Shown: positions 23,777-33,616, counted from the stretch's first letter. The stretch: DNA of 64,000 nt from Metabacillus sp. KUDC1714 (GCF_014217835.1 NZ_CP055263.1:3103501-3167500), one strand, 5' to 3'. A program made the numbers and translations. Notes: generated from the letters alone by a model not told the origin.

Positions 23777-25168
23777 ATTACTATTCAGAAGCCTAAGGTA
23801 GTCGTGTTAGGAGCAGGGAGTTTGTTTTTCGGTCGTCAGTGTATTTGGCAAATGGTTCATTCTAAACATCTAAACAAAGGTACTTTAGTTTTAGTAGATA
23901 CAAACGAAGAACGGTTAAACAAACTGGTCAATTTAGCCCAAATGGTTGTCGATGCTAATCAAGTAGATTTGAAGATTGAGGGATCGGTTGACCGTAAGCT
24001 AGTTCTTCAAGATGCTGACTTTGTTGTACTTAGTTTTGCTAAGGATACAGTAAAGTACAGGGGAATAGACTGTGAGATTTCCGAAAAGTATGGGATAAGA
24101 ATGTGCTCTGGTGATACGATCGGACCTGGTGGGGTTTTCCGAGCGATGCGCGAGCTTCCTATGATTTTGGAGTGTGCAAAGGACATTGAAGAAATTTGTC
24201 CCGAAGCTTGGGTCATTAATTATATTAACCCGTCGACGGTCAATGGAATAGCGTTAAAAAGATATGCACCGAATTTAAAAACTTTTGCTTTGTGTGATTC
24301 GCATCATATGCCACATAAGAAAATGATCTATGCTGAACGAGCGGGGATAATCAATGACAAAAGTGAGTACTCCGAAGAAATCGACCGTAAATTCAATTTA
24401 CGCATTGCCGGAGTAAATCACTTCACTTGGCTGTTAAAAGCGGAGTATGAAGGAAAAGATGTCCTTCCTACTATTGCTGAATCATTGAACCGTTCGGCGG
24501 AGACGGAAACAGTAGGTGGTGACACAGGTGCCAAGGCTCTTTACAATGATGCCATCAGCTATCAACTGTATGACATCTTTGGCTATGTTCCAACTTGTAC
24601 TGCTCATACAAAGGAATATGTTCCTTATTGGCAAGGGCTCGGCAAGCTGGAAGATACGATACCGCCATTATCTATTTGGGAAACGGAAGACCGTTATAAG
24701 CGCCATGATGAGATGTGGCGGCAGATTGATAGTTTCCTAAGCGGTGAAACACCAATCAGTGAGTATATGAATACATTTGGTCCGGACCATGCGACAGATA
24801 TTATTGAAAATATGGTGGGCGGATTAGGGAAACCTTTCTACATTAACACACTTAATCAAGGCGCGGTAACGAATATGAACGATGATTCATTCCTCGAACT
24901 GTTATGTGAAGTCACTATGGATGGGGTAAAGCCTTTACCTGTTGGCGAGATGCCTCGTGGGATTCGCGGCATGCAGGAGCTAGTACTGGATACACATGAA
25001 TTAACAGCGGAAGCCGTTGTGGAACGCGACCGTAAGAAGCTTAGAAGGGCTATGCTGACAGATCCTCTCGTTAACTCCATTGCAGATGCCGATCAAATCA
25101 TTGAAGAACTTTTAGAGTTGGAAAAGGATATTATTCCTGAGCATTGGTATGCAAAGGATCTTATATAA
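23777..25168 (+). CDS. GH4 family glycosidase (alpha-galactosidase/glucuronidase-like, NAD-dependent)
   Basis: About 463 residues. GH4 enzymes use NAD+ and a divalent metal and cleave by an oxidation-elimination route. The Rossmann motif is KVVVLGAGSLFFGRQ, followed by LVDTNEERL, the NPST loop and GVNHFTWL; the metal-binding Cys and His lie in LCDSHHMPHKK, where many members have CHS. There is no ATG near the N-terminus: GGAGGGG (23764-23770) points to an ATT at 23777, or TTG at 23762 which would overlap that site. No signal peptide. It is divergent from an AraC regulator and has no adjacent transporter, so the substrate is uncertain. Confidence 0.85.
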   Translation: MTIQKPKVVVLGAGSLFFGRQCIWQMVHSKHLNKGTLVLVDTNEERLNKLVNLAQMVVDANQVDLKIEGSVDRKLVLQDADFVVLSFAKDTVKYRGIDCEISEKYGIRMCSGDTIGPGGVFRAMRELPMILECAKDIEEICPEAWVINYINPSTVNGIALKRYAPNLKTFALCDSHHMPHKKMIYAERAGIINDKSEYSEEIDRKFNLRIAGVNHFTWLLKAEYEGKDVLPTIAESLNRSAETETVGGDTGAKALYNDAISYQLYDIFGYVPTCTAHTKEYVPYWQGLGKLEDTIPPLSIWETEDRYKRHDEMWRQIDSFLSGETPISEYMNTFGPDHATDIIENMVGGLGKPFYINTLNQGAVTNMNDDSFLELLCEVTMDGVKPLPVGEMPRGIRGMQELVLDTHELTAEAVVERDRKKLRRAMLTDPLVNSIADADQIIEELLELEKDIIPEHWYAKDLI

Positions 25169-25182
25169 CTAGTCCCGCCGGG

Positions 25183-25368
25183 ATGTTTTTTCATTCGCTT
25201 TATGATCCTGACATCCCAGAACAGACTCTAATTGAGCTTTCTGAAAAAGCATCTGCTAGATGGTCTCTATAATGGTTAGATGGAATTCTTCATAGTATTC
25301 AAATACGAAACCTTACAGGGACATCGATGGCCGAGTACCTTGAAAATCTTGTGAAAGGACGCGCATAG
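25183..25368 (+). pseudogene. Decayed unidentified gene fragment
   Basis: One frame runs MFFHSLYDPDIPEQTLIELS to a TAA at 25270 and continues in the same frame as WLDGILHSIQIRNLTG, then TSMAEYLENLVKGRA, before a TAG. The look is of a coding 3' end with an internal stop. I do not recognise the family. The following 200 bp up to 25567 show nothing else. Confidence 0.35.
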
Positions 25369-25566
25369 CATTTGTTGTTATAAAGGTAGATAAAATAACA
25401 AAAGGGGAGAGATTCCCCTTAATCTACAAAACTTAACTTCGTGTAAAATATCTATTATCCAAACTAAGTCTTTATGAATGAAAACTCCCAAAACTTCTAT
25501 TCAATCAGACTAAAGTCCGCTTATAACAAAACCTCCACTTATTGAAGGTTTACTTTATATGATATA

Positions 25567-26487
25567 TTATTCCATCAGCTGTCTCGCTTCCATAAACAAC
25601 GCTTGGATAAATTTTTTCATGTTAATGCGGCTCTGGTTGCTTGCCTTTTCGCTTTTGTCATCCAGCTCCAGCATTTTTTTGCGGACTTCCGAGAAATCAA
25701 AAAATGTGGAAGAATAGGCTTCGAATTTTGGATTCATATAATCCGTCAATCCTAATGAAGCGATATGGATGAGCGCCTGGTAAAGAGCGCGGCGGACACG
25801 CTGCTCAGAAGCTTTCATTTCCTTCTGGATGTCGGCCTCTTTCACTCGATCTCCTAGCTTTTCAGCAGCGATGCCTGCAAAAATATCCTTTAAAGATGGA
25901 AACGTATAGGCAGAACCGAGTCTTTGCTTTTCATTTTGGAGGAATTCTAAAATTTTTAGTAAATCCTCGCTTCCCCCTTCTCCAATCATACCTAAATCTG
26001 AAATTAAGGGACGTCCGGCTTCAATAATATTTTTTGTATGATAGGAGGACACGAACGGAGACTGCGGTTGGCCTGTAAATAAGTTCAATGATTCTTGAAT
26101 GCCTCGCATTGATTGTTCCAACAGAACCTGCTTGTTTACTTTTTTTAATATGCATGCAATTTCAAGATGGTTCAGCGGTTTTGTAATGTAGTATTCCGCC
26201 CCTAAACGGTACGCCTCTCCGATCAGTTCCTTCGTTTCTACTTGAGAAATCATCACAAACTTTCCTTGAAATCCATCAGCAAGAGCCCGGATCGTTTCAA
26301 TTCCGTCCCTTATTGGCATGAGCAAATCAATTAAGACAACGTCTGCTTTTTTTAATGACAACAAGCCATTATCCACTAACGATCCGTCCTCCGCTTCTCC
26401 CACCACGGTTCCTAAATCTTCGTCTTCAATCATTTCAATCAGCATTGCTCGAATGGCAATATCGTCATCTATAATGAAATAATTCAT
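25567..26487 (-). CDS. Response regulator with YcbB-type output domain (GlnL-like)
   Basis: 306 residues. A receiver domain (phospho-acceptor Asp54 in VVLIDLLMP, Asp7-Asp9 acidic pocket, Lys in YYITKPLNH) is joined to the rare YcbB DNA-binding domain, with RRALYQALIHIASLGLTDYM near its centre, found in Bacillus GlnL. It overlaps the sensor kinase gene by 4 bp, so the two are translationally coupled. The pair is divergent from the symporter gene at 27967, whose upstream region carries four tandem 10-bp repeats that are the probable binding site. Confidence 0.88.
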   Translation of the reverse strand: MNYFIIDDDIAIRAMLIEMIEDEDLGTVVGEAEDGSLVDNGLLSLKKADVVLIDLLMPIRDGIETIRALADGFQGKFVMISQVETKELIGEAYRLGAEYYITKPLNHLEIACILKKVNKQVLLEQSMRGIQESLNLFTGQPQSPFVSSYHTKNIIEAGRPLISDLGMIGEGGSEDLLKILEFLQNEKQRLGSAYTFPSLKDIFAGIAAEKLGDRVKEADIQKEMKASEQRVRRALYQALIHIASLGLTDYMNPKFEAYSSTFFDFSEVRKKMLELDDKSEKASNQSRINMKKFIQALFMEARQLME

Positions 26488-27755
26488 CTCGCTAACCCTT
26501 TCTCGATCATCGCATTCATTGGAATTTCTAAGATAAATACAGTTTCTTTATGGTTATCCATAAGCCTGATATGTCCTCCCCATTTTTCAACCGTTTGTTT
26601 CACATACGATAAACCGATACCCGTCGAAGGGTTTCCAGCCGCATCAAATTTCTTTGTAAAGCCTTCTGTGAAAATGACTTCCTTCAGTCTAGGTGCAATG
26701 CCGGGGCCATTGTCACTGACGCAAAACTCCACGAATTGATCTTTCCTTTTCACATGCAGCGATACGTATCCCTCTTCTTTAATGGCTTCCACGGCATTGG
26801 CTAACAAATTATTGATTAATGATAATACCATGTATACATGGTAAGGCGGATGGTCCCCATCTACATGCAAGGAAAATGAAACATCTTTGCAGTTAGACTC
26901 TGCATATCGTCTATTGGACACGATCATAATGTTACCAAGCTCTTCGATTGTCATATAATCTTGTAGGTTTTTGGAAGCCATGAGTTCCGACACCCCTGCA
27001 TAAATCCGCTGGTTATCTTTTTTGATCTCATGGACAAGACCGGCAATCTGCAGTGCCGTTTGCGCATCATGGCCGCTTTCCTCCCGTGATTTTAACCGGC
27101 GATAAAAATCATAACACATGCTGGTGATTTCTTCCGCATTTAGCATCGTTTTCTTCAGTTGAACCGATTCTTCATACAAATTTGAAATGAAAAGCAGCAT
27201 TTGCTCCTTTTGCTTGCGTTGCTCTTCTTCTGCGAATTTTGCTTCTCTCAGCTTGAAAATATTAAAAAAGCCGAGAACGAAAAAGCTTCGAATAAAGGCA
27301 ATGAAAACGAGTTGTTCAATGGTCAGCAAGGTTATGTCTTGATTTGCCAGGAAAGAACGGATCGCCATTTCCGATACGCTTGCAAAAAGCTCGATCAATA
27401 CCCCTAAAAGCCCGATTATAAACGGCTGATCATGCCGTTCGTTCAATTTCGTCAAATGAAATACGAACGCGTACATGACGTAATAGAAGAAGGCGGGAAA
27501 ATGAAGATACATCGCTTCCTCAACAGATATGTCTCGTATCCCAACAGCCAGCAAAAAACGTAAAACAAACACACTTAACCCCGTTAAAATGCCTGCAATA
27601 TTCGGATGAATCCTTCTCCCCCACAGCAAAAACAAGAAAAAGACAGGCGTCCCCAAACTGACTCTGAATGTATCGTCGAATGGATAAAACTTGAATTCAC
27701 CCGCAAGAGGCACTGCAATCATCATTAATAGTAAAATCCTTATACGCTCTTTCAA
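26484..27755 (-). CDS. Sensor histidine kinase (GlnK-like)
   Basis: About 423 residues from a TTG at 27755, chosen because GGGGAGGG lies 6 bp upstream; the ATG at 27788 has no such site. About six hydrophobic segments fill the first 180 residues, then a coiled stretch (KFAEEEQRKQKEQM), the phospho-accepting His242 in LVHEIKKDNQ, and the ATPase boxes NNLLANAVEA (N), DNGPGI (G1) and GIGLSYV (G2). It is a membrane sensor of the GlnK/YcbA kind. The neighbouring genes point to glutamate, aspartate or C4-dicarboxylates as the signal, by inference. Confidence 0.88.
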   Translation of the reverse strand: MKERIRILLLMMIAVPLAGEFKFYPFDDTFRVSLGTPVFFLFLLWGRRIHPNIAGILTGLSVFVLRFLLAVGIRDISVEEAMYLHFPAFFYYVMYAFVFHLTKLNERHDQPFIIGLLGVLIELFASVSEMAIRSFLANQDITLLTIEQLVFIAFIRSFFVLGFFNIFKLREAKFAEEEQRKQKEQMLLFISNLYEESVQLKKTMLNAEEITSMCYDFYRRLKSREESGHDAQTALQIAGLVHEIKKDNQRIYAGVSELMASKNLQDYMTIEELGNIMIVSNRRYAESNCKDVSFSLHVDGDHPPYHVYMVLSLINNLLANAVEAIKEEGYVSLHVKRKDQFVEFCVSDNGPGIAPRLKEVIFTEGFTKKFDAAGNPSTGIGLSYVKQTVEKWGGHIRLMDNHKETVFILEIPMNAMIEKGLAR

Positions 27756-27860
27756 TACAGTCCCTCCCCAGTCACTATATAAAAACATAACACATTGTAC
27801 TAATGGTAAAAAAGGGGAAAGGGTTTTGACTAAAATTTTTAATTTTCCTATTTGCCCTTG

Positions 27861-27900
27861 TGGGTTTCAGTAGGTTTTAGTTGGTTTTAGTGGGGTTGAG
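27861..27900 (+). promoter_or_regulatory. Four tandem 10-bp repeats, probable response-regulator binding site
   Basis: Four head-to-tail decamers (TGGGTTTCAG, TAGGTTTTAG, TTGGTTTTAG, TGGGGTTGAG) follow with exactly 10-bp spacing and lead straight into TATAAACT at 27901, a likely -10. Sites repeated on one helix face over the -35 region are typical of response-regulator activation. B. subtilis GlnL also binds direct repeats. Confidence 0.65.
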
Positions 27901-27922
27901 TATAAACTAAGATAAATAATAA

Positions 27923-27936
27923 TGAAAGCGTTAACA
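27923..27936 (+). promoter_or_regulatory. CRE box (CcpA operator) before the symporter gene
   Basis: TGAAAGCGTTAACA fits the CRE consensus TGWAARCGNTWNCA. It lies just after the predicted -10, so CcpA/HPr-Ser-P would repress the dicarboxylate operon in the presence of good sugars. Confidence 0.75.
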
Positions 27937-27966
27937 AAAAACAACTAACATTAGGGGGGAATTTAT

Positions 27967-29238
27967 TTGAAAAAGTTTGGATTAGCTACACAAATTTTTG
28001 TTGCACTTATACTAGGTATTTCTGTCGGTGCAGTATTTCACGGGAATGAAACAGTCATGGTCATTATGGAGCCGATTGGAGACATTTTTATTCATTTAAT
28101 TAAGATGATTGTCGTTCCGATTGTCATTGCTGCATTAGTAGTCTCAATCGCAGGAGTCGGCGATATGAAAAAACTAGGGAAATTAGGCGGGAAGACCATT
28201 CTCTATTTTGAAATTGTCACCACAATCGCCATTGCTATTGGATTACTGGCGGCCAACTTGTTCCACCCGGGTTCTGGTTTAGATACAAGCAATCTTGAAA
28301 AAAGTGATATTTCAAATTATGAAGAAACGACGAAAACAGCTGAAAGCCAGGGTTTTGCGGAATCGATTGTTCATATTGTTCCGAAAAACATATTTGAATC
28401 CATGGCCCAGGGTGACTTGTTACCGATTATTTTCTTCTCTGTGTTTTTTGGTTTAGGAATTGCGGCAATAGGAGAAAAAGGAAAACCTGTCCTTGGCTTT
28501 TTTGAAGGTGTATTAGAAGCAATGTTTTGGGTGACAAACCAAGTGATGAAGTTTGCCCCGTTTGGTGTATTTGCACTGATCGGTGTAACTGTTGCTAAAT
28601 TTGGCATTGTAACATTAATTCCATTAGGGAAATTAGTGCTTGCTGTTTATGTGACGATGGTATTTTTTGTGTTCGTCGTTCTTGGAATTATTGCGAAAAT
28701 GTCCGGGACAAGCATTTTTGTTCTCTTGAAAGTGTTAAAAGACGAACTGATTTTGGCATTTACAACGGCAAGCTCAGAGGCTGTATTACCAAGGTTAATG
28801 GAAAAAATGGAGAAATTTGGCTGTCCAAAATCGATTACTTCATTTGTTATTCCAACAGGCTATACGTTTAATTTAGACGGTTCATCGATTTATCAAGCAA
28901 TAGCTTCACTTTTCGTGGCACAAATGTATGGTATTGATCTATCAATTACACAACAGATAACGTTATTACTAGTATTAATGTTAACGTCAAAAGGAATGGC
29001 CGGCGTTCCGGGTGCGTCATTTGTTGTCATTTTAACAACACTTGGTTCTATGGGACTGCCACTCGAAGGAGTTGCGTTTATTGCCGGTATCGATCGTATT
29101 TTAGATATGGTACGAACAGCGGTTAATGTCGTTGGGAACTCATTAGCAGCAATTGTTATGTCAAAGTGGGAAGGCGAATTTAACCAAGAAAAAGCAAACC
29201 ATTACGTTGATTCAATTAAACAGTCAGACGTAGCATAA
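27967..29238 (+). CDS. Glutamate/aspartate/C4-dicarboxylate:cation symporter (DAACS family)
   Basis: 423-residue membrane protein of the GltP/DctA family. It shows the serine-rich re-entrant loop (LAFTTASSEAVLPRLM), the NLDGSSIYQA motif and MLTSKGMAGVPGASFVV, which form the substrate and cation sites. The start is TTG with TAGGGGGGAA 6 bp upstream. It is the first gene of an apparent operon with aspartase (29-bp gap), so aspartate is a likely cargo. Control is by the adjacent two-component system and CcpA, judging from the upstream sites. Confidence 0.92.
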   Translation: MKKFGLATQIFVALILGISVGAVFHGNETVMVIMEPIGDIFIHLIKMIVVPIVIAALVVSIAGVGDMKKLGKLGGKTILYFEIVTTIAIAIGLLAANLFHPGSGLDTSNLEKSDISNYEETTKTAESQGFAESIVHIVPKNIFESMAQGDLLPIIFFSVFFGLGIAAIGEKGKPVLGFFEGVLEAMFWVTNQVMKFAPFGVFALIGVTVAKFGIVTLIPLGKLVLAVYVTMVFFVFVVLGIIAKMSGTSIFVLLKVLKDELILAFTTASSEAVLPRLMEKMEKFGCPKSITSFVIPTGYTFNLDGSSIYQAIASLFVAQMYGIDLSITQQITLLLVLMLTSKGMAGVPGASFVVILTTLGSMGLPLEGVAFIAGIDRILDMVRTAVNVVGNSLAAIVMSKWEGEFNQEKANHYVDSIKQSDVA

Positions 29239-29267
29239 ACTTGCCTGAGGATAAAGGAGGAAACACT

Positions 29268-30707
29268 ATGTCAACAATTAGAATAGGTCATAACGTACGC
29301 ATTGAAAAAGATTTCTTAGGTTCAAAAGAAGTACCTGTAGATGCATACTATGGGGTCCAAACATTGCGTGCGGTCGAAAATTTTCCGATTACAGGCTATC
29401 GTATTCATGAAGAATTAATTAAAGCGTTGGCTATCGTGAAAAAAGCAGCAGCTTTAGCAAATATGGATACGAAACGTTTGTACGAAGGACTTGGTAACGT
29501 GATCGTTCAGGCAGCAGATGAAGTGATCGAAGGTAAATGGCATGATCATTTTATCGTGGATCCAATCCAAGGCGGTGCAGGTACATCGATGAATATGAAT
29601 GCAAACGAAGTCATTGCTAACCGTGCACTCGAATTACTTGGAAAAGAGAAAGGGGACTATGTTCTTCATTTAAGTCCAAACACCCATGTGAACATGTCAC
29701 AATCAACAAACGATGTGTTCCCAACCGCAATTCATATTGCCACCCTTCGTTTACTCGAAAAATTGTTACCTACGATGGAGTATATGCTTGATGTCTTTAA
29801 GAAAAAGGCACAACAATTCGACCATGTGATTAAAATGGGACGGACACATCTTCAAGATGCGGTGCCAATCCGACTTGGTCAAGAGTTTGAAGCATTTAGC
29901 CGAGTAGTAGAGCGTGATATTAAACGCATTAAACAATCACGCCAACATTTATATGAAATAAATATGGGAGCAACAGCTGTGGGAACAGGATTAAATGCAG
30001 ACCCTCGCTACATCGAAAGAGTGGTTAAGCATTTGGCTGATATTAGCGGCCTTCCGCTTGTTGGGGCAGAGCATCTTGTTGATGCGACACAAAATACAGA
30101 TGCTTATACAGAAGTCTCTGCAGCGTTGAAGGTATGTATGATGAATATGTCCAAAATCGCGAATGACCTACGTTTAATGGCCTCAGGTCCTCGCGCGGGC
30201 CTTGCGGAAATTAGCTTGCCGGCCCGTCAGCCAGGCTCATCCATTATGCCGGGAAAAGTCAATCCGGTTATGCCTGAAATGATCAATCAAGTAGCGTTCC
30301 AGGTCATTGGCAATGACCATACTATTTGCCTGGCATCTGAAGCGGGTCAGCTTGAACTGAACGTGATGGAACCAGTGCTTGTGTTCAACTTGCTTCAATC
30401 CATCAGCATCATGAACAATGCATTCCGTGCCTTTACAGACTACTGTCTCGCAGGAATTGAAGCAAACGAAAACCGTCTAAAAGAGTATGTAGAAAAAAGC
30501 GTTGGGATTATTACGGCTGTTAATCCGCATATTGGGTATGAAGTGGCAGCTCGTATCGCAAGAGAAGCGATTTTAAAAGGTAAATCCGTACGTGAACTAT
30601 GCCTGCAGTATGATGTGTTAACAGTGGAAGAGCTTGATCTTATTTTAAATCCTTTTGAGATGACAAAACCAGGAATTTCTGGGGCAGCTCTATTTGACCG
30701 AGAATAA
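29268..30707 (+). CDS. aspA: Aspartate ammonia-lyase
   Basis: 479 residues. It converts L-aspartate to fumarate and ammonia. The superfamily signature GSSIMPGKVNP lies near residue 323 and holds the catalytic Ser loop; TSMNMNANEVIANRA, NTHVNMSQSTNDVFPT and GRTHLQDAVPIRLGQEF are the conserved aspartase/fumarase regions. GIITAVNPHIGYEVAA favours aspartase over class II fumarase. AAAGGAGG lies 7 bp before the ATG. It follows the symporter and precedes malic enzyme, which together feed aspartate carbon to pyruvate. Confidence 0.92.
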   Translation: MSTIRIGHNVRIEKDFLGSKEVPVDAYYGVQTLRAVENFPITGYRIHEELIKALAIVKKAAALANMDTKRLYEGLGNVIVQAADEVIEGKWHDHFIVDPIQGGAGTSMNMNANEVIANRALELLGKEKGDYVLHLSPNTHVNMSQSTNDVFPTAIHIATLRLLEKLLPTMEYMLDVFKKKAQQFDHVIKMGRTHLQDAVPIRLGQEFEAFSRVVERDIKRIKQSRQHLYEINMGATAVGTGLNADPRYIERVVKHLADISGLPLVGAEHLVDATQNTDAYTEVSAALKVCMMNMSKIANDLRLMASGPRAGLAEISLPARQPGSSIMPGKVNPVMPEMINQVAFQVIGNDHTICLASEAGQLELNVMEPVLVFNLLQSISIMNNAFRAFTDYCLAGIEANENRLKEYVEKSVGIITAVNPHIGYEVAARIAREAILKGKSVRELCLQYDVLTVEELDLILNPFEMTKPGISGAALFDRE

Positions 30708-30894
30708 ATAAGTTTTTATAAGCCCGATGAATCTTAGAAAATTGGCAACGGTAATTGGTTTGCGAGAGTAGATATAGGTGACATAAAGGGGAGAAAACTA
30801 GAGTAAAACCGATATAATATGCAGGATATTACTCTACTATAAGTTCTTCCTTTACTATAATTATACAAAAATTAAACAATGGGAGATATACTGA

Positions 30895-32142
30895 ATGTCA
30901 AATTTACGAGAAGAAGCATTAAAGATACACAAGGAAAATCGAGGAAAGCTTGGTGTTCATTCAAAAGTTCCGGTACGAAATGCGAAAGATTTAAGTCTCG
31001 CTTATTCTCCAGGTGTAGCGGAACCATGCTTGGACATTTATGAAGATGACAGCAAAGCGTATGATTACACAATGAAGGGGAATCTTGTTGCTGTTGTTTC
31101 AGATGGAACAGCTGTACTCGGCCTTGGGAATATCGGCCCGAAAGCAGCCATGCCTGTCATGGAAGGGAAAGCATTATTATTCAAATCGTTTGCAGATGTG
31201 GATGCATTCCCGATTTGCTTAGATACAACAGATCCGGACAAGATTGTGGAGGTCGTTAAATTATTGGAACCGACTTTTGGCGGAGTGAACTTAGAAGACA
31301 TCGCAGCACCGCAATGCTTTGAAATTGAAGAGCGGCTACGAAAGATTTGTAATATTCCAGTTTTCCATGATGATCAGCACGGTACAGCTATTGTAACAGC
31401 GGCAGGGTTACTCAATGCTTTGAAACTAGCAAACAAAAAGATAGAAGAAATTCACGTTGTCGCAAACGGTGCCGGTGCTGCTGGCGTGGCGATTGTCAAG
31501 CTGCTGTTGCATATGGGTGTAAAAGACGTCATTTTATGCGATACAAAAGGAATCATTTATGAAGGACGACCGTTTGGAATGAATCCATTTAAAGAAGAAA
31601 TGGCTCGCATCACTAATAAAGAACAAAAACAAGGTACATTGGCAGATGCTCTTTTGGGAGCCGATGTGTTTGTCGGGGTATCAGCCGCAGGTGCCGTCAC
31701 GAAAGAAATGGTTCGTTCCATGAACCATGATCCAATCATTTTCGCCATGGCCAATCCAGTACCGGAAATTATGCCACAGGAGGCAAAAGAAGCGGGAGCA
31801 CTGGTAGTAGGAACAGGACGTTCTGATTTTCCAAACCAGGTCAATAACGTACTTGCATTCCCTGGTATTTTTCGGGGAGCTTTAGATGTTCACGCAAAAC
31901 AAATTAATGAAGAAATGAAGCTTGCTGCTGTTTATGCGATTGCTGGATTAATTGCAGAGGAAGATCTTCATACCGATTATGTCATTCCAGATCCATTTGA
32001 CAGAAGAGTGGTCGCTTATGTATCGGCAGCTGTTGCTTACGCTGCAATGGAAACAGGCGTTTCGCAAAAGCATGTAAATGTAGAAGAAATCAAAAAGTGT
32101 CTATTAGCCCTAGCAGAAGAAACACAAGTTGTTATTGTATAA
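30895..32142 (+). CDS. NAD(P)-dependent malic enzyme (short YtsJ/MaeA type)
   Basis: 415 residues, the short bacterial form. It decarboxylates malate to pyruvate. Seen are SLAYSPGVAEPCLDI, GLGNIGPKAAMPVMEGKALLFK with the catalytic Lys, FHDDQHGTAIV, and a Rossmann motif VVANGAGAAGVAIVKL. GGGAGAT lies 6 bp before the ATG. It lies 187 bp after aspartase without an obvious terminator between them, so it probably belongs to the dicarboxylate operon. Coenzyme preference cannot be read with certainty. Confidence 0.92.
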   Translation: MSNLREEALKIHKENRGKLGVHSKVPVRNAKDLSLAYSPGVAEPCLDIYEDDSKAYDYTMKGNLVAVVSDGTAVLGLGNIGPKAAMPVMEGKALLFKSFADVDAFPICLDTTDPDKIVEVVKLLEPTFGGVNLEDIAAPQCFEIEERLRKICNIPVFHDDQHGTAIVTAAGLLNALKLANKKIEEIHVVANGAGAAGVAIVKLLLHMGVKDVILCDTKGIIYEGRPFGMNPFKEEMARITNKEQKQGTLADALLGADVFVGVSAAGAVTKEMVRSMNHDPIIFAMANPVPEIMPQEAKEAGALVVGTGRSDFPNQVNNVLAFPGIFRGALDVHAKQINEEMKLAAVYAIAGLIAEEDLHTDYVIPDPFDRRVVAYVSAAVAYAAMETGVSQKHVNVEEIKKCLLALAEETQVVIV

Positions 32143-32225
32143 ACCTGGTTCAAATAAAGGAACACCTTATTTACTGCTTAAATGCTCAATAAATCCTATT
32201 TCATACCAATTTATGATGGGTATAG

Positions 32226-32335
32226 GGTCGTGTAAAGGAATAAAATGATCTGGATTGAAGAAGATACCAATTGGTTTAATGCCGATGGTATCTTTTTTAT
32301 TTTTATATATTTGCAGTTTCTGCTGCTAAAACTAA
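32226..32335. repeat. Fossil repeat with terminator, copy 2 (partner at 14549)
   Basis: Partner of 14549-14640: GGTCGTGTAA, GAATAAAA, the same GATACCA/TGGTATC terminator with a similar loop, and a minus-strand frame ending LAAETANI-stop. The copies are diverged, so duplication or parallel descent from a gene end is old. Confidence 0.35.
32262..32298 (+). terminator. Rho-independent terminator downstream of malic enzyme
   Basis: AGATACCA (32262-32269) pairs with TGGTATCT (32286-32293) followed by a T run. It is 120 bp after the malic enzyme stop and is the best candidate for the operon's end. From here to 32626 I see no gene. Confidence 0.65.
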
Positions 32336-32641
32336 ACAAAAATTATGAATGAATAGAAACTTCCCCCTACTCTTAGGTCATCAGAAAAAGAGACCACTAT
32401 TGTGACCCATTTTTTGACAATGAAACATATTTAACGGTATATTATTAATATTTTTTAAAAGTATTGAATCGATGTCAAAGCTTATTAAAACAGGGATAGT
32501 TTAATATTGTGTTTATCCATATTATTCTATTAAACAATGGTATTGTTTTTCCTTATTGAAATTACGTTCAATGTAGTTGAATAAGGGGATTCAAACGGGT
32601 AGCATAGTTACAGAAATTAATTTCATAAGGAGAAATAATCG

Positions 32642-33616
32642 ATGGCAGTTAAAACAAATTTTTCATCAAAAAACTTTAAAGACATTCTTTCAAATTACAA
32701 CTTGGGTGAACTTGTATACTCTAACCCAATAACCAAGGGTACAGTACAGACTAATTTTTTAATTAAGACAACAACCAATAAACTTGTTTTTAGATATTAT
32801 GAAAATCGTACAACAGAATCGGTTTTATTTGAAATTAATTTATTGAACTATTTACAAGAGAAAAAATATCCTTGTCCCACCCCATTATGTAATAATGATG
32901 GACATTTCATTGGTATCTATAATAACAAGCCTTATGTTCTATTTCATTTTATTGAGGGGGAGCATATAGAAAATCCTACTACTAAACAAAAAAAACAGCT
33001 CATAAGAAAAGTGGCTGAATTTCACAATCTAACTAAAGGGTATAAATCGGATCTAACACAGTACCGATTGAATTACAACGTAGAACAGTGTGAAAGGTTA
33101 GCTCAGGAAAGTGCTGAAAAGATAAATACTTTAAATTCTCAAGAAAAACTTAAGTGGTACATACATCAGCTGAAACAGCTAGTCCTTCCAAGCTCATTAC
33201 CAAAGGGGATTTGTCATTCTGACTTTCATTTCTCTAATGTCCTTTTTCAGAACGATGAATTTAAGGCACTTATAGACTTTGATGATGCCAATTATACATT
33301 TTTAACTTTTGACCTTGTGTGTATGATAGAACCATTTAAATCTACTTTTGATTGGGATACTTGGGAGAAATTCAGTTTAGAAGACGATGTTTTTGATTTT
33401 AGTAATGCAAAGAAAGTAGTATTAGAATATTCTCAATATAGACCGCTAAATGAATCTGAAAAAATACATTTATTTGATTTACTAAAATTCGGAATATTAA
33501 TTGACTGTATTTGGTATTTTGAAAGAGGTAATGTTGATGATTTTTTCGAAAAACGGAAAATTGACTATCTTAATAATTTAGGTAGAGAAAATTTTACTAA
33601 GGAACTCTTCGGATAA
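32642..33616 (+). CDS. Aminoglycoside/choline/homoserine kinase-type phosphotransferase
   Basis: 324 residues with the APH-like kinase fold. The catalytic loop is ICHSDFHFSNVLF (Asp and Asn as base and metal ligand) and the second metal site is ALIDFDDANY. The N-terminal lobe contains NFLIKTTTNKLVFRYY. AAGGAG lies 10 bp before the ATG. Proteins like ThrB (RhiA/ThrB2 type) phosphorylate homoserine, others sugars or antibiotics; the true substrate is unknown. It stands alone with its own long leader (about 300 bp). Confidence 0.8.
   Translation: MAVKTNFSSKNFKDILSNYNLGELVYSNPITKGTVQTNFLIKTTTNKLVFRYYENRTTESVLFEINLLNYLQEKKYPCPTPLCNNDGHFIGIYNNKPYVLFHFIEGEHIENPTTKQKKQLIRKVAEFHNLTKGYKSDLTQYRLNYNVEQCERLAQESAEKINTLNSQEKLKWYIHQLKQLVLPSSLPKGICHSDFHFSNVLFQNDEFKALIDFDDANYTFLTFDLVCMIEPFKSTFDWDTWEKFSLEDDVFDFSNAKKVVLEYSQYRPLNESEKIHLFDLLKFGILIDCIWYFERGNVDDFFEKRKIDYLNNLGRENFTKELFG

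Noticed and set aside
27861..27900. CRISPR array
   Set aside because: The four decamers are contiguous, without spacers, and sit at a promoter. No CRISPR array or cas gene was seen in the window.
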